64,000 nucleotides of DNA from Alphaproteobacteria bacterium (GTDB taxonomy: Bacteria; Pseudomonadota; Alphaproteobacteria; Rhodobacterales; Rhodobacteraceae): contig JAUHWT010000007.1 in assembly GCA_030427145.1 (NCBI GenBank), forward strand, positions 62,001 through 126,000, in the 5' to 3' direction. Position numbers and translations under genes: made by a program. Below, one piece after another: positions 1-8,780 of this stretch. Under the pieces are notes generated by a model. It made no database searches. It was given only the letters and a program-made list of their open reading frames with translations, and was not told where the DNA came from. The stretch's first letter is position 1; every line of letters starts with the position of its first letter.

Positions 1-787
1 TGATGACAGTTTCGACGCCGCCGGCACCGAGGCCCGCATCGCCTCCGAGGCGCTCCGCGTGGATGTGGACGGGTTTGAGGGCCCGCTCGACCTGCTCCTC
101 ACACTCGCCCGCAGTCAAAAAGTCGACCTTCTGAAGATCTCAATCCTCAAACTGGCCGAGCAGTATCTGGGCTTTGTTGAGGAGGCCAAGAAACTCCGCA
201 TCGAACTGGCCGCCGATTACCTCGTGATGGCCGCCTGGCTCGCTTTCCTCAAATCGCGTCTCCTGCTTCCCCCCGACCCGGAAGAGGAAGGCCCTTCCGG
301 TGAGGACATGGCCGCGCACCTGGCCTTCCAGCTTCAGCGTCTTGAGGCCATGCGCTCCGTCGCCGCCCAGCTTATGGCCCGCGACCAGCTTGGCCGTGAC
401 GTCTTCGCCCGTGGCGAGCCGCAAAATGTCAGCAAAACCACCGAGATCCGTCACTCCGCGACCCTCATGGACCTGCTGCGTGCCTATTCCCGGATCAAAA
501 CCCGCGAGGATTTCCAACCCCTCCACCTGACCCGCAAACCGGTCTACACGATGGAGCAGGCTTTGGAGCGCATGCGCGGCCTTGTGGGCGACGCCATGGA
601 CTGGGTGCAGCTCTCCGAATGGCTCCCGCCCGAATGGTGCACCGACGGTAAGAAGCGCCGCAACGCCACCGCCGCCAATTTTGCAGCCTCCCTCGAACTC
701 GTGAAGGAGGGCAGGCTCCGCATCCGTCAGGACGGAACCTTCCAGCCGATTTTTCTGCGTCGCTGCGACGAGGAGGACCGAACATGA
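1..787 (+). CDS. scpA: Segregation and condensation protein A (5' end outside window)
   Basis: ScpA is the kleisin that bridges SMC heads and recruits ScpB in the bacterial condensin that organises newly replicated chromosomes. The reading frame is open from base 2, so the true start lies to the left of the window; a GTG at 59 is probably internal, because conserved-looking sequence precedes it. The family N-terminal motif FEGPLDLLL is visible just after codon 22, and the C-terminal winged-helix part is complete. The stop overlaps the scpB start (ATGA), indicating translational coupling. Family assignment is secure from the motif and the partner gene; only the first residues are missing. Confidence 0.95.
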   Translation, partial: DDSFDAAGTEARIASEALRVDVDGFEGPLDLLLTLARSQKVDLLKISILKLAEQYLGFVEEAKKLRIELAADYLVMAAWLAFLKSRLLLPPDPEEEGPSGEDMAAHLAFQLQRLEAMRSVAAQLMARDQLGRDVFARGEPQNVSKTTEIRHSATLMDLLRAYSRIKTREDFQPLHLTRKPVYTMEQALERMRGLVGDAMDWVQLSEWLPPEWCTDGKKRRNATAANFAASLELVKEGRLRIRQDGTFQPIFLRRCDEEDRT

Positions 788-1455
788 ACGAGACCACCCA
801 TGATTTCGACGATGCCGAAGCCTGGACGCTCCCCTCACCGGAGGAGCAGCAGCGCATGGTTGAGGCGGTTCTCTTCGCCAGCAAAACACCGCTCAGCACC
901 GCCCAGCTAAAGGAACGCCTGCCCGAGGGCTGCGACATCGGCGAGGCTGTCGTGGCCCTGCGCGAGCACTACCGCGGCCGTGGCGTGCAACTGGTGCGCG
1001 TGGGCGAGGGCTGGGCCTTCCGCACCGCGGGCGATCTGGCCTTCCTGATGAGCCGCGAGGTGGTCGAGACCCGCAAGCTCAGCCGCGCCGCCGTTGAGAC
1101 CCTGGCCATCATTGCCTATCACCAGCCGGTCACCCGCGCCGAGATCGAGGAAATCCGTGGCGTTTCGGTCTCCAGCGGCACCATTGACCTTCTGATGGAT
1201 CAGGGCTGGGTCAAACTCGGCCGTCGCCGCGAAAGCCCGGGCCGCCCCATGACCCTCATCGTGACCCCGGCCTTCCTCGACCATTTCGGTCTCGGCTCCG
1301 AAAAGGACCTGCCCGGCGTCGCCGAACTCCGCGCCGCCGGTCTGCTCGACAACCGCCCAGGTTTCGTGCCCACACCGGAGAATGCGGCCGGGGAAGGAGA
1401 TGCCGACCTTACGGGCGAGGACGCCGAGGGCGAACCCGCCGACCTCTTCACCTGA
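784..1455 (+). CDS. scpB: Segregation and condensation protein B
   Basis: ScpB dimers bind ScpA and complete the SMC-ScpAB condensin. The 223-residue protein has the expected paired winged-helix layout, with the conserved AYHQPVTRAEIEEIRGV stretch in the middle followed by a second wing region. An acidic, low-complexity tail (about residues 195-223, rich in D/E/G) extends beyond the usual fold. The start overlaps the scpA stop by four bases, and no other gene of the operon is visible downstream, where the next gene is convergent. Confidence 0.95.
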   Translation: MNETTHDFDDAEAWTLPSPEEQQRMVEAVLFASKTPLSTAQLKERLPEGCDIGEAVVALREHYRGRGVQLVRVGEGWAFRTAGDLAFLMSREVVETRKLSRAAVETLAIIAYHQPVTRAEIEEIRGVSVSSGTIDLLMDQGWVKLGRRRESPGRPMTLIVTPAFLDHFGLGSEKDLPGVAELRAAGLLDNRPGFVPTPENAAGEGDADLTGEDAEGEPADLFT

Positions 1456-1465
1456 GACAGCCCTC

Positions 1466-2050
1466 TCAGTCTTTGAGCAGCTTCAAAAACGCCGTCATCG
1501 CCCGCGCCGCGCGGGCTTCGATGGTCGCCTGATCCGGCGGCGGCATCGCCCCGATCGCCCGCCTGATCTGCATGTCCCCGATCAGCAGGCCCAGATACAC
1601 CTCCACCAACCCTTCAGCCGCATCATCCCCCGCCACCCGTCGCATCAAATCCACCAGCAGCGGTCTCACCGCCTCGCGACCTTCCGCTGAGATCGCCGCG
1701 CCCAACTCCCCTGAGGCATCCGCCGCCGCCGCCCGGTTCAGCAGCACTGCCCGGTCGCCCAGCACCATCCCGAGCAAAACCGGCCCAAGCCGCGCCAGCG
1801 CCTCCAGCGGGTCACCCTGGTCCGCAATGGCCCTATCCAGCAGCGCACGGGACGTCGCCGCATTATCCCGCACCATCTCCGCAAACAGCCCCTGCTTGTC
1901 CCCGTACCATCGGTAAAGCGTCTCGTTCGACGCCTTCGCCGCTCTGGCAATGGTCAGCATCGACGTGCCCGCATATCCCCGCTCCTCAAGCAGGGCATAG
2001 GCCGCCGCCGTGATCGCCTCATGCCGCTTTCGCCTCGCATCATCGCGCAT
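1466..2050 (-). CDS. TetR/AcrR-family transcriptional regulator
   Basis: One-component repressor of the TetR type. The N-terminal helix-turn-helix (about residues 20-50, TIARAAKASNETLYRWYGDKQ) matches the family pattern, including the final K-x-x-L/F segment; the C-terminal ligand domain is not specific enough to name an effector. The ATG at 2050 is preferred because GGAGAG sits 3-8 bases upstream; an in-frame TTG at 2062 is possible. It is divergent from the DUF1772 membrane protein, and the shared 110-bp gap holds two copies of a CGTA-N8-TACG dyad, so autoregulation plus control of the neighbour is the likely role. The tail end converges on scpB with only 10 bases between them. Confidence 0.88.
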   Translation of the reverse strand: MRDDARRKRHEAITAAAYALLEERGYAGTSMLTIARAAKASNETLYRWYGDKQGLFAEMVRDNAATSRALLDRAIADQGDPLEALARLGPVLLGMVLGDRAVLLNRAAAADASGELGAAISAEGREAVRPLLVDLMRRVAGDDAAEGLVEVYLGLLIGDMQIRRAIGAMPPPDQATIEARAARAMTAFLKLLKD

Positions 2051-2102
2051 CGTCTCTCCCAAATCTCCACCGCACCGCCTTCAAACGGTACTGGACAAAT
2101 AC

Positions 2103-2146
2103 CGTACACATGTGTACGTAAATTGCAAATCGTATAGATTTGTACG
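2103..2146. promoter_or_regulatory. Paired operator between tetR and DUF1772 gene
   Basis: A perfect 16-bp palindrome CGTACACATGTGTACG spans 2103-2118. A second element with the same arms, CGTATAGATTTGTACG, spans 2131-2146, 28 bases away centre to centre. Both lie between the divergent starts at 2050 and 2161. Palindromes of this size beside a tetR gene are typical TetR operators; binding is inferred. Confidence 0.65.
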
Positions 2147-2160
2147 GAAAGGAAACCCCA

Positions 2161-2670
2161 GTGACACGCGCCATCACCCTGATCCTGATGCTCACCGCAC
2201 TCCTGCATTCCGCAGCGATTTTCGGGTTTTTCTACGCCTGGGTCTGCTCAACCATGTGGGGCCTCGATGCGGCGGAGCCCGCAACCGCCATCGCTGCCAT
2301 GCAGGCCATGAACGCCTCCGTGCGCAACGCGGTATTTGCCCCGGCCTTCTTCGCCACGCCCCTCCTGCTGATCCTTGCAGGCGCGCTTCTATGGACACAG
2401 CAACGCCGTTCCTCCGCCACGTTCTTCGGGCTGGCGGGCCTCGTCTATCTCTTCGGAGGTCTGGTTCTGACCATGGCCGTCAACGTCCCCATGAATGAGG
2501 CTCTGGCCCTGGTCACCATCCCGGACGACGCAAACGCCGCCGCCCAAATCTGGAACGACTATTCCGGTCCCTGGCAGTTCTGGAACCAGACCCGCACGGT
2601 CGCATCCGGAATCTCATTCCTGCTGGCGGCATGGGGGGCGGTACTCTACCGCCCCGTCACAATGTCCTGA
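2161..2670 (+). CDS. DUF1772-type four-helix membrane protein
   Basis: Small integral membrane protein of about 169 residues with four hydrophobic helices (roughly residues 5-28, 58-80, 88-110 and 145-163) and the NVPMN motif after helix 3 that is characteristic of the DUF1772 / anthrone-oxygenase-like family. Some family members act in oxidation of aromatic polyketides, but most bacterial ones are uncharacterised, so no reaction is assigned. The GTG at 2161 is chosen because GGAAAGG lies 8 bases upstream; an ATG at 2140 would place the start inside the second operator. It is divergent from the TetR gene and probably its target. Confidence 0.75.
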   Translation: MTRAITLILMLTALLHSAAIFGFFYAWVCSTMWGLDAAEPATAIAAMQAMNASVRNAVFAPAFFATPLLLILAGALLWTQQRRSSATFFGLAGLVYLFGGLVLTMAVNVPMNEALALVTIPDDANAAAQIWNDYSGPWQFWNQTRTVASGISFLLAAWGAVLYRPVTMS

Positions 2671-2706
2671 AATGTTTGCGAAACATGTTGTGCCTGACCG
2701 AACCGG

Positions 2707-3225
2707 TCAGGCCGTTCCGCGCACCGGCCGGTTGTTCTTGATGTTGAACTTCATTCCGTCGAGCAGCTCAACCAGGTCCGGACGCGCGGAGGGACCGTTG
2801 GAAATGTCGACGAGCATCAGCGTCCCGTCCGGCTGAATGCCAAACGCGCCGGGCTCCGCAAACGCCCCGGTCGTTTCCGCCTTCGACAAAGGCTCTGACA
2901 CATACATGCCCAGTGACCGCATCTGCGGCACGGTCAGACCGTAGCAGAGATCGAAACTCCAGCCGAACTCCTCCTTGTCCGCCAGTGCCTTCTCCCGCGT
3001 ATCAGCGGAGACAACCACCACGTCCATCACCTCGGTCCACGAGGGCAGGGCCGCATCCAGCTTGGCCAGAAACCGCTTGCAGCGCGGGCAGTGCGCACCG
3101 CGATACACGAACAGCATGGTCCAGCGCTCCTTCGGCTGGCCAATCGTTACCGCGCCATCGCCATCGGCTCTGGCAAAGCTCATTTCCTCGACCTTCACGC
3201 CGACATTGGGCCTGTTGTTCGTCAT
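2707..3225 (-). CDS. Redoxin / AhpC-TSA family thioredoxin-fold protein
   Basis: Predicted cytoplasmic peroxiredoxin-like protein, 172 residues, no signal peptide. The segment MLFVYRGAHCPRCKRFLAKLD carries a CPRC dithiol at the N-terminus of a helix, as in AhpC/TSA-family redoxins, and PGAFGIQPDG matches the later conserved beta strand. The CxxC arrangement resembles a thiol oxidoreductase more than a classical 2-Cys peroxiredoxin, so the substrate is uncertain. It stands alone: dCTP deaminase follows on the same strand after about 90 bases. Confidence 0.75.
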   Translation of the reverse strand: MTNNRPNVGVKVEEMSFARADGDGAVTIGQPKERWTMLFVYRGAHCPRCKRFLAKLDAALPSWTEVMDVVVVSADTREKALADKEEFGWSFDLCYGLTVPQMRSLGMYVSEPLSKAETTGAFAEPGAFGIQPDGTLMLVDISNGPSARPDLVELLDGMKFNIKNNRPVRGTA

Positions 3226-3313
3226 CTGGTGTCCTGTCCGCTTGTTGTTCCGTCCTTCAGGCGCGGGCGGCTCCTGTCCGCTGACATCGCATTTCCCGCG
3301 CAGCCGCCCACCG

Positions 3314-4384
3314 TCACGGCGCCCGGAAATGCTTCGACAGTTTCAGACCCTGACCCTGATAGTTCGACCCCAGGTCACGACCATAGAGGATATCCGGCCG
3401 TTCCATCATCGGCTCATAAACCAGCCGTCCCACAACCTGTCCATGATCCAGCGCAAACGGCGCTTCGTGGCACCGCACCTCCAGCACCCCGCGCGATCCG
3501 TGACCGCCCGCGTCGCTGTTGCCGAAACCGGGGTCGAAGAACCCCGCGTAATGCACCCGGAACTCACCCACCATCGCAAGATAGGGCGCCATCTCCGCCG
3601 CATGATCGGGCGGCACATGCACCGCCTCGCGGCTCACCAGAATATAAAACGCGCCTGGATCGAGAATCATCCGTCCGTCATGGGATGTCACCGGTTCCCA
3701 AAACTCCGCCGGGTCGTAATACCCGATCCGGTCCAGATCGATCAGCCCGGTATGCGGCTTGGCGCGATACCCGACGACACCGCCCTCCCGCGGCCTGAGA
3801 TCGACGGAGAAGGCCAAACCCTTGTCAATATGCGCCTCACCATCCACCAGCCCCTGATCCGCATCCAGCGCCTTCAGCGCCGCGTCATCCAGCTCCCGCG
3901 TGCCCACGGTCGAAAACCGGATCTGGTTGAGCCGCATCCCCGGCCGCACCAGCACCGAAAAGGACCGCGGCGAAATCTCGGCATAGAGCGGCCCGTCATA
4001 CCCGGCCTCGATCCGGTCAAATTCCGTACCCCGGTCCGTGATCAGCCGCGTGAAAACATCGAGCCGCCCGGTGGAGCTTTTGGCATTCGCCACAGCCGCC
4101 AGATGCGGGGGCAGGGACAACCCCTCCATCAGAGGCACCAGATACACACAGCCCTTCTCCAGAACCGCGCCGGGCTCCAGATCTATGCGGTGCATGGAAA
4201 AATCCTCAAGCCGCTCGGAAATCGTGGCATTCCTCCCCGGCAGAAAAGACGCCCGCAGCCGGAACGCCTCCGTCCCAAGTCTCAGGTCAAGACTGGCCGG
4301 CTGGATCTGGCCCGTAACGGCTGGCTGGTCCATGCGGATCAGGCCATCTGCGATCATTGCCGCGATGCCCTGCGACGGGACCAC
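3314..4384 (-). CDS. dcd: dCTP deaminase, long alphaproteobacterial form
   Basis: Deaminates dCTP to dUTP to feed dTMP synthesis. The protein is about 356 residues, nearly twice the classical enzyme, and looks like two dCTP-deaminase/dUTPase-like halves in tandem. The first half contains QIQPASLDLRLG and NAKSSTGRLDVFTRLI, the second has FYILVSREAVHVPP. The start is uncertain: the ATG at 4444 lies inside tRNA-Pro and is unlikely, while the GTG at 4384 gives an N-terminus (VVPSQGIAAMIADG) that fits the long-form family as I recall it. No strong ribosome binding site is visible. The gene lies just downstream of the tRNA on the same strand. Confidence 0.85.
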   Translation of the reverse strand: MVPSQGIAAMIADGLIRMDQPAVTGQIQPASLDLRLGTEAFRLRASFLPGRNATISERLEDFSMHRIDLEPGAVLEKGCVYLVPLMEGLSLPPHLAAVANAKSSTGRLDVFTRLITDRGTEFDRIEAGYDGPLYAEISPRSFSVLVRPGMRLNQIRFSTVGTRELDDAALKALDADQGLVDGEAHIDKGLAFSVDLRPREGGVVGYRAKPHTGLIDLDRIGYYDPAEFWEPVTSHDGRMILDPGAFYILVSREAVHVPPDHAAEMAPYLAMVGEFRVHYAGFFDPGFGNSDAGGHGSRGVLEVRCHEAPFALDHGQVVGRLVYEPMMERPDILYGRDLGSNYQGQGLKLSKHFRAP

Positions 4385-4416
4385 ACCCGTTGTCGCCAGA
4401 AGCGAATTTAAGGAAA

Positions 4417-4493
4417 TGGTCGGGCTAGCGAGATTCGAACTCACGACCTTTCGTCCCCCAGACGAACGCGCTACCAGACTGCGCTATAGCCCG
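4417..4493 (-). tRNA. tRNA-Pro (anticodon GGG)
   Basis: Read on the minus strand, all arms fold: acceptor CGGGCTA/TAGCCCG, D-stem GCGC/GCGC, anticodon stem TTCGT/ACGAA with loop CTGGGGG giving anticodon GGG, T-arm GTGAG-TTCGAAT-CTCGC, and an encoded ACCA end. Total length 77 with CCA. The 5' C fits tRNA-Pro. Confidence 0.96.
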
Positions 4494-4556
4494 ACAGGCA
4501 GCCCTATACAGGTACCGGTTGGGGAAGGGCAAGCAGGAAAACAACGTCACTTGAAA

Positions 4557-5171
4557 TCAGCGTGGCCCGCCTTCCACCATGGTGGCGCGCAGGGCCTCGA
4601 GTTTGACCAAAAGGTCGCGAATTTTGGCTTTCTTGTCGGCCGCAACGGTATCCTCCACCGCCGGACGCTCCTCCAGCAGCAGATCCTCGTCGGCTTTTGA
4701 TTCCCCGAACAGATCGCCCTGCGGCACCGTGGCCTGGGAGGGCGTCACACCATTGCTGGAAACCACCACGGGTTTGACGCGCTTGGGTTCCTCGGCCTTC
4801 TTCGGCGCCGCCGGCTCCGCCGCTTTCGCCTCAACGGGTTTCTTCTCGGCCAGTGCGGGTGCGGGCGTCGTGGACTGTGCCTCTTCCGCTTCGGTCTCAA
4901 CGGTACCGAGCGTGATCACATGCCGAACACCCTTTTCGCGCAGAATCTTCTGCGCGCCCTTGATGGTCATGCCGTCATCGTAAAGCAGCCCGCGAATCCC
5001 GCGCAGCAGACAGATGTCCTCCGGGCGGTAGTATCTCCGGCCACCACCCCGCTTGACGGGTTTTACCTGTGAAAAACGGGTCTCCCAGAAACGCAGCACG
5101 TGCGGAGGTACCTCAAGGACTTCCGCCACCTCACTGATTGTTCTGAATGCTTCCGCCGACTTCCTGACCAA
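4557..5171 (-). CDS. MerR-family transcriptional regulator
   Basis: DNA-binding regulator of 204 residues. The first 80 residues form a MerR-type winged helix ([20 protein letters not shown], then [14 protein letters not shown]). The rest is a low-complexity A/E/K/P-rich linker and a short acidic C-terminal helix without metal-binding cysteines, so this is not a metal sensor. The same gene follows ihfA in many Rhodobacterales. The start is TTG at 5171 with GGAG seven bases upstream; the first ATG in frame is too far inside the HTH. It is the last protein gene of the yceD-to-merR run. Confidence 0.88.
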   Translation of the reverse strand: MVRKSAEAFRTISEVAEVLEVPPHVLRFWETRFSQVKPVKRGGGRRYYRPEDICLLRGIRGLLYDDGMTIKGAQKILREKGVRHVITLGTVETEAEEAQSTTPAPALAEKKPVEAKAAEPAAPKKAEEPKRVKPVVVSSNGVTPSQATVPQGDLFGESKADEDLLLEERPAVEDTVAADKKAKIRDLLVKLEALRATMVEGGPR

Positions 5172-5186
5172 CGTCTGTCTCCGTAG

Positions 5187-5489
5187 TTAGCGTTTGTTCC
5201 CGGCGTCAACGCGTTCCTTCATGATGTGCGACGGACGAAACGTCAGAACGCGGCGCGGCTCAATGGGAACCTCCTCGCCGGTTTTCGGGTTGCGACCAAC
5301 CCGTGCGGATTTCGACCGGACACTGAAGGTGCCAAAAGATGAGATCTTGACCGACTCGCCTTTAACGAGAGCGTCGGACATGTGGTTCAGCACCGATTCA
5401 ACGAGTTCCGCGGATTCATTTCGCGAAAGCCCCACCGCGCCGAATACCGCCTCACTGAGTTCCATTCTTGTAAGGGTCTTTTCACTCAT
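5187..5489 (-). CDS. ihfA: Integration host factor subunit alpha
   Basis: One subunit of the DNA-bending heterodimer IHF. At 100 residues it has the normal length, with the beta-arm region [20 protein letters not shown] containing the conserved proline that intercalates into DNA. ATG start with a strong AGGGGGA site. It lies 95 bases downstream of fabH and 15 bases upstream of merR on the same strand, the usual alphaproteobacterial arrangement. Confidence 0.95.
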   Translation of the reverse strand: MSEKTLTRMELSEAVFGAVGLSRNESAELVESVLNHMSDALVKGESVKISSFGTFSVRSKSARVGRNPKTGEEVPIEPRRVLTFRPSHIMKERVDAGNKR

Positions 5490-5584
5490 GGGCTTTTCCC
5501 CCTGTTATGTGCGGTTGTGCTAACCTAGGTGGATATGGGAAAGCGAGTCAATAACAACGGCTTGTGGAGAGGTGCAAATGCGGA

Positions 5585-6562
5585 CTACCAGCGCAGTGTT
5601 GCCGCGCCCCAGGCCAGTCCGCCACCGATTGCCTCCATCAGGAGCAGGTCGCCTTCCTTAAAACGTCCCTCCTGGGCCGCAACGGACATGGCAAGCGGGA
5701 TCGAGGCGGCTGACGTGTTGCCGTGATCGTGGACCGTTACGACAACATTTTCCAGCGGGATCCCCAGTTTCGTCGCCGTCTGCGTCATGATTCGCAGGTT
5801 CGCCTGATGGGGCACCAGCCAGGTCACGTCACTCTTGTCGAGCCCCGCCCGGTCCAGTGCCGCCTGACCGGTTTCCGCAAGTTTTACAACTGCATGCCGG
5901 AAAACCTCCCGGCCGGACATGTGAACCACACCTGCGGTGCCGGTGGAGGACGGCCCGCCATCCACATAGAGAATATCGGTATATCGCCCATCGGAATGCA
6001 GATCCGTCGACAGGATGCCCCGGTCCGTGCTCTCCCCCGTGCCTTCCTTGGCTTCCAGGATCAGCGCACCCGCACCATCGCCAAACAGAACGCAGGTCGA
6101 CCGGTCGGTGAAATCCAGGATGCGCGAGAACGTCTCCGCACCGATTACCATGACCCGTTCCGCCTGGCCCGAGCGGATGATCGCATCCGCCTGGGACAGC
6201 GCAAACACAAACCCCGCACAGACCGCCTGCACGTCAAAGGCGAACCCGCCTGTCATACCGATCGCTTCCTGAACCCGCACGGCGGTCGAGGGGAAGGTCT
6301 GGTCCGGTGTGGCCGTCGCCAGCACGATCGCGCCGATGTCGCTGCCGTCCAGGCCTGCGTTCTCCAGAGCCTGTTTTGCGGCCGCTATGGCGAGGTCCGA
6401 GGTCTTCTGCCCCTCGGCGGCGAAATGTCTGCGTTTGATGCCTGACCGGGAGGTGATCCACTCGTCAGACGTGTCGAGCGTTTTGGCAAACTCGGCGTTT
6501 TCAACGACCCGTTCTGGCAGGTAGTGACCGCAGGCCACTGGAACCGATCTGATGATGCTCAA
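5585..6562 (-). CDS. fabH: Beta-ketoacyl-ACP synthase III
   Basis: Condenses acetyl-CoA with malonyl-ACP to start type II fatty acid synthesis. The catalytic triad is visible at C115 (in AVCAGF), H252 (VPHQAN) and N282 (HGNTSA), and the 325-residue length is normal. The start is TTG at 6562, overlapping the plsX stop as TTGA, with GGGGAG upstream; the N-terminus MSIIRSVPVACGHYLPERVV begins where the family usually does. It is coupled to plsX, linking phospholipid and fatty acid synthesis. Confidence 0.96.
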   Translation of the reverse strand: MSIIRSVPVACGHYLPERVVENAEFAKTLDTSDEWITSRSGIKRRHFAAEGQKTSDLAIAAAKQALENAGLDGSDIGAIVLATATPDQTFPSTAVRVQEAIGMTGGFAFDVQAVCAGFVFALSQADAIIRSGQAERVMVIGAETFSRILDFTDRSTCVLFGDGAGALILEAKEGTGESTDRGILSTDLHSDGRYTDILYVDGGPSSTGTAGVVHMSGREVFRHAVVKLAETGQAALDRAGLDKSDVTWLVPHQANLRIMTQTATKLGIPLENVVVTVHDHGNTSAASIPLAMSVAAQEGRFKEGDLLLMEAIGGGLAWGAATLRW

Positions 6563-7677
6563 GTTCCACTCCCCTCAACTTCGGCATTTCTGCCGGTACC
6601 CGACTGCCCGCCGCAGGCCACACGCGCGGCCAGCTTGCGGGTAAACTCAATTTCGCTCAGCGTGCAGGCCAGCTTGATCGCCGCCGAAATACCGGTGGCG
6701 TCCGAACTGCCATGCGACTTGATCACCGTCCCGTTCAGACCGAGGAACACGCCGCCATTCACGCGACGCGGGTCGATGCGTTTCTGAAACCGGCGCAGGG
6801 ACGTGACCGCAAACATGCCGCCAATGCGCGACAGAATGGTATGGGTAAACGCCTCGCGCAGCAGCGACCCGATCAGCTTGGCCGTGCCTTCCGCCGATTT
6901 CAGCGCCACATTGCCCGTAAACCCGTCCGTGACGATCACATCCACCCGGTCCGACGGCATGTCGCCGCCTTCCACATAGCCGATATACTCAAACTCACCA
7001 GCCGGCCCGGCCGCCTCGATGAGCTGCGCGGCGGCATGCAGTTCCGAACGCCCCTTGTGCTCCTCCGTCCCGACATTCAGCAGCCCAATACGCGGCCGCT
7101 CAATCCCCAGCGCATTGCGGGCATAGGACGCCCCCATCAGCGCAAAGGTCAGAAGATCATCGGGATCGGCCCGGATATCCGCACCGGCATCCAGAACCAC
7201 ATTGTACCCGTTGGGATTGGTGGAGGGCCACAGGATCGCAATCGCGGGGCGGTTGACCCCCGGCGCCTTGCGCAGGGCCAGCATCGACATCGCCATCAGC
7301 GCGCCGGTATTGCCACAGGAGATAACGGCGCTGCTCTCGCCGTTCTTCACGCTCTCCAGCGCGTTCCACATGCTCGACCCCCGTGCGGCGCGCAATGCCC
7401 GCGACGGCTTCTCATCCATCGCAATCACGCTGTCCGCATGACGGATCTCACAGCGTTGGGAAAGGGGGGAGTTTGCTCGGATGGCGGAATTCAGCAGATC
7501 GGCATCGCCATGAACGATATAGCGGATCTGCGGATTTTTCCTGAGCGATTTGCCCATGCCGCGCACGACATGGGAAACATCACGATCACCGCCCATGGCG
7601 TCGATCGTGATTACAACATCTTTCCCGGCTCCGGTGGACGTAAGGTCAGGTCCGGTTTTTTCGGTACCCGTACTCAT
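6559..7677 (-). CDS. plsX: Phosphate acyltransferase
   Basis: Converts acyl-ACP to acyl-phosphate, the first step of the PlsX-PlsY route to phosphatidic acid; a peripheral membrane enzyme. The family motif DAMGGD is at residues 26-31, preceded by a roughly 20-residue T/G-rich N-terminal extension, and SCGNTGALMA and VTDGFTGNVALK are present. The 372-residue length is slightly above normal because of that extension. It lies 27 bases downstream of rpmF, and its stop overlaps the fabH start. Confidence 0.95.
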   Translation of the reverse strand: MSTGTEKTGPDLTSTGAGKDVVITIDAMGGDRDVSHVVRGMGKSLRKNPQIRYIVHGDADLLNSAIRANSPLSQRCEIRHADSVIAMDEKPSRALRAARGSSMWNALESVKNGESSAVISCGNTGALMAMSMLALRKAPGVNRPAIAILWPSTNPNGYNVVLDAGADIRADPDDLLTFALMGASYARNALGIERPRIGLLNVGTEEHKGRSELHAAAQLIEAAGPAGEFEYIGYVEGGDMPSDRVDVIVTDGFTGNVALKSAEGTAKLIGSLLREAFTHTILSRIGGMFAVTSLRRFQKRIDPRRVNGGVFLGLNGTVIKSHGSSDATGISAAIKLACTLSEIEFTRKLAARVACGGQSGTGRNAEVEGSGT

Positions 7678-7704
7678 GCCTGGCCCACCTCAGTCGGGAA
7701 AAAA

Positions 7705-7911
7705 TCAGGCAGCCTCGTCGTCGAAGTCGACTTCTTCGGCAAGCACAACCACTTCGCGGTCGTCATAGTGACCGCAGGCACCACAGACGTGATGCGGACG
7801 GCGCAGCTCACCGCAGTTCGAACACTCGTTGGGATTGCCGCCAACAAGCGAATCATGAGAGCGTCGCATTCCGCGTTTGGAACGCGTAATCTTGCTTTTT
7901 GGAACAGCCAT
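7705..7911 (-). CDS. rpmF: Ribosomal protein bL32
   Basis: Small basic large-subunit protein of 68 residues starting [20 protein letters not shown]. Four cysteines at 30, 33, 43 and 46 form the zinc ribbon, so this is the zinc-binding (C+) form. The acidic tail VDFDDEAA is typical of alphaproteobacterial L32. It sits between yceD and plsX as in most Gram-negative genomes. Confidence 0.97.
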   Translation of the reverse strand: MAVPKSKITRSKRGMRRSHDSLVGGNPNECSNCGELRRPHHVCGACGHYDDREVVVLAEEVDFDDEAA

Positions 7912-8099
7912 TTCTCAACCTCAGTCTCGCGCGGGTCTCAGCCCGAAATTCCGGAGCTTCCCATACCGAAGACCGGGTGGTCTTGCAACCGGTTGGCCAA
8001 CCCCATGCGCGCATGATGCCGACCCCCGGAATCAGCGGGGAAACGAAGCGCGGAACATAGCGAAAACCGCCAGACGCGCAAGCCCATTTCCAGACTTTT

Positions 8100-8672
8100 T
8101 CAGGTGCCATCACCCAGTTTGTTCCTTAATTTGGCGAGACCGGCAAAAGGCTTCAGATCCTCGTCCCGGATCGGAACTACACCTTCCTCCGCAAAATTCT
8201 GTTTTTCAAGGGAAATTCCCTCTTTTTTTGGATAGGTCGGCAATGCCAGCGACAGGGCCTCAAGCGCGACCAGCCCAATATCAATACGATCAGTCAGCGG
8301 CTCCTCACTGTCGTCAAGGTCGTGGGGAATCATGTAATCCAGATCGACCGGGGCCTCCATCGGCACGAATTTCCGCTCCACCGGCACATCGACCCGCGTC
8401 GTCACCGGTTCCAGCGACACCACGCAGGGCTGGATGACGGTGGCGCCGAGTTTTCCGGTCAGGCGCCACCCCTGGCCGTTCAGCGGCGCGACTGTTCCCG
8501 TCATCCGCATCTTGCGGACCGAGTTGGCATCGAAAAGTTTCGCAATCGCCCGGTACTCGTCTTCCGTGGGGCTCACGTCAAAATCCAGCTCCTGACTCTT
8601 CGCCATTCGGGCCAGAACGAGCACACGTGCGAAATCCGGGTTGTCCGGTGAGGTTTTAAGGAGATCCGGCAT
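8100..8672 (-). CDS. yceD: YceD / DUF177 family protein
   Basis: DUF177 protein of 190 residues, implicated in other bacteria in 23S rRNA metabolism and fatty acid gene expression; the exact biochemical role is unsettled. The conserved core WRLTGKLGATVIQPCVVSLE contains the family cysteine. The start ATG at 8672 (MPDLLKTS) has an AGGATA site; longer in-frame starts run back into the divergent bamE gene and are rejected. A 188-bp gap separates it from rpmF on the same strand. Confidence 0.88.
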   Translation of the reverse strand: MPDLLKTSPDNPDFARVLVLARMAKSQELDFDVSPTEDEYRAIAKLFDANSVRKMRMTGTVAPLNGQGWRLTGKLGATVIQPCVVSLEPVTTRVDVPVERKFVPMEAPVDLDYMIPHDLDDSEEPLTDRIDIGLVALEALSLALPTYPKKEGISLEKQNFAEEGVVPIRDEDLKPFAGLAKLRNKLGDGT

Positions 8673-8780
8673 GAGTATCCTATCGTGCGGCGGGCAACCG
8701 GCCCGCGTCCCAGGGTGCTTGAATTTAGACCATGTGCAGGGTAGGGGAGCAAGGTGTTTTACCCGTGTCGTGAGGACCCG

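Noticed and set aside
2975-4411. 478-codon plus-strand frame opposite the redoxin and dCTP deaminase genes
   Set aside because: Antisense shadow of recognised genes; composition is R/H/P-rich with no motif.
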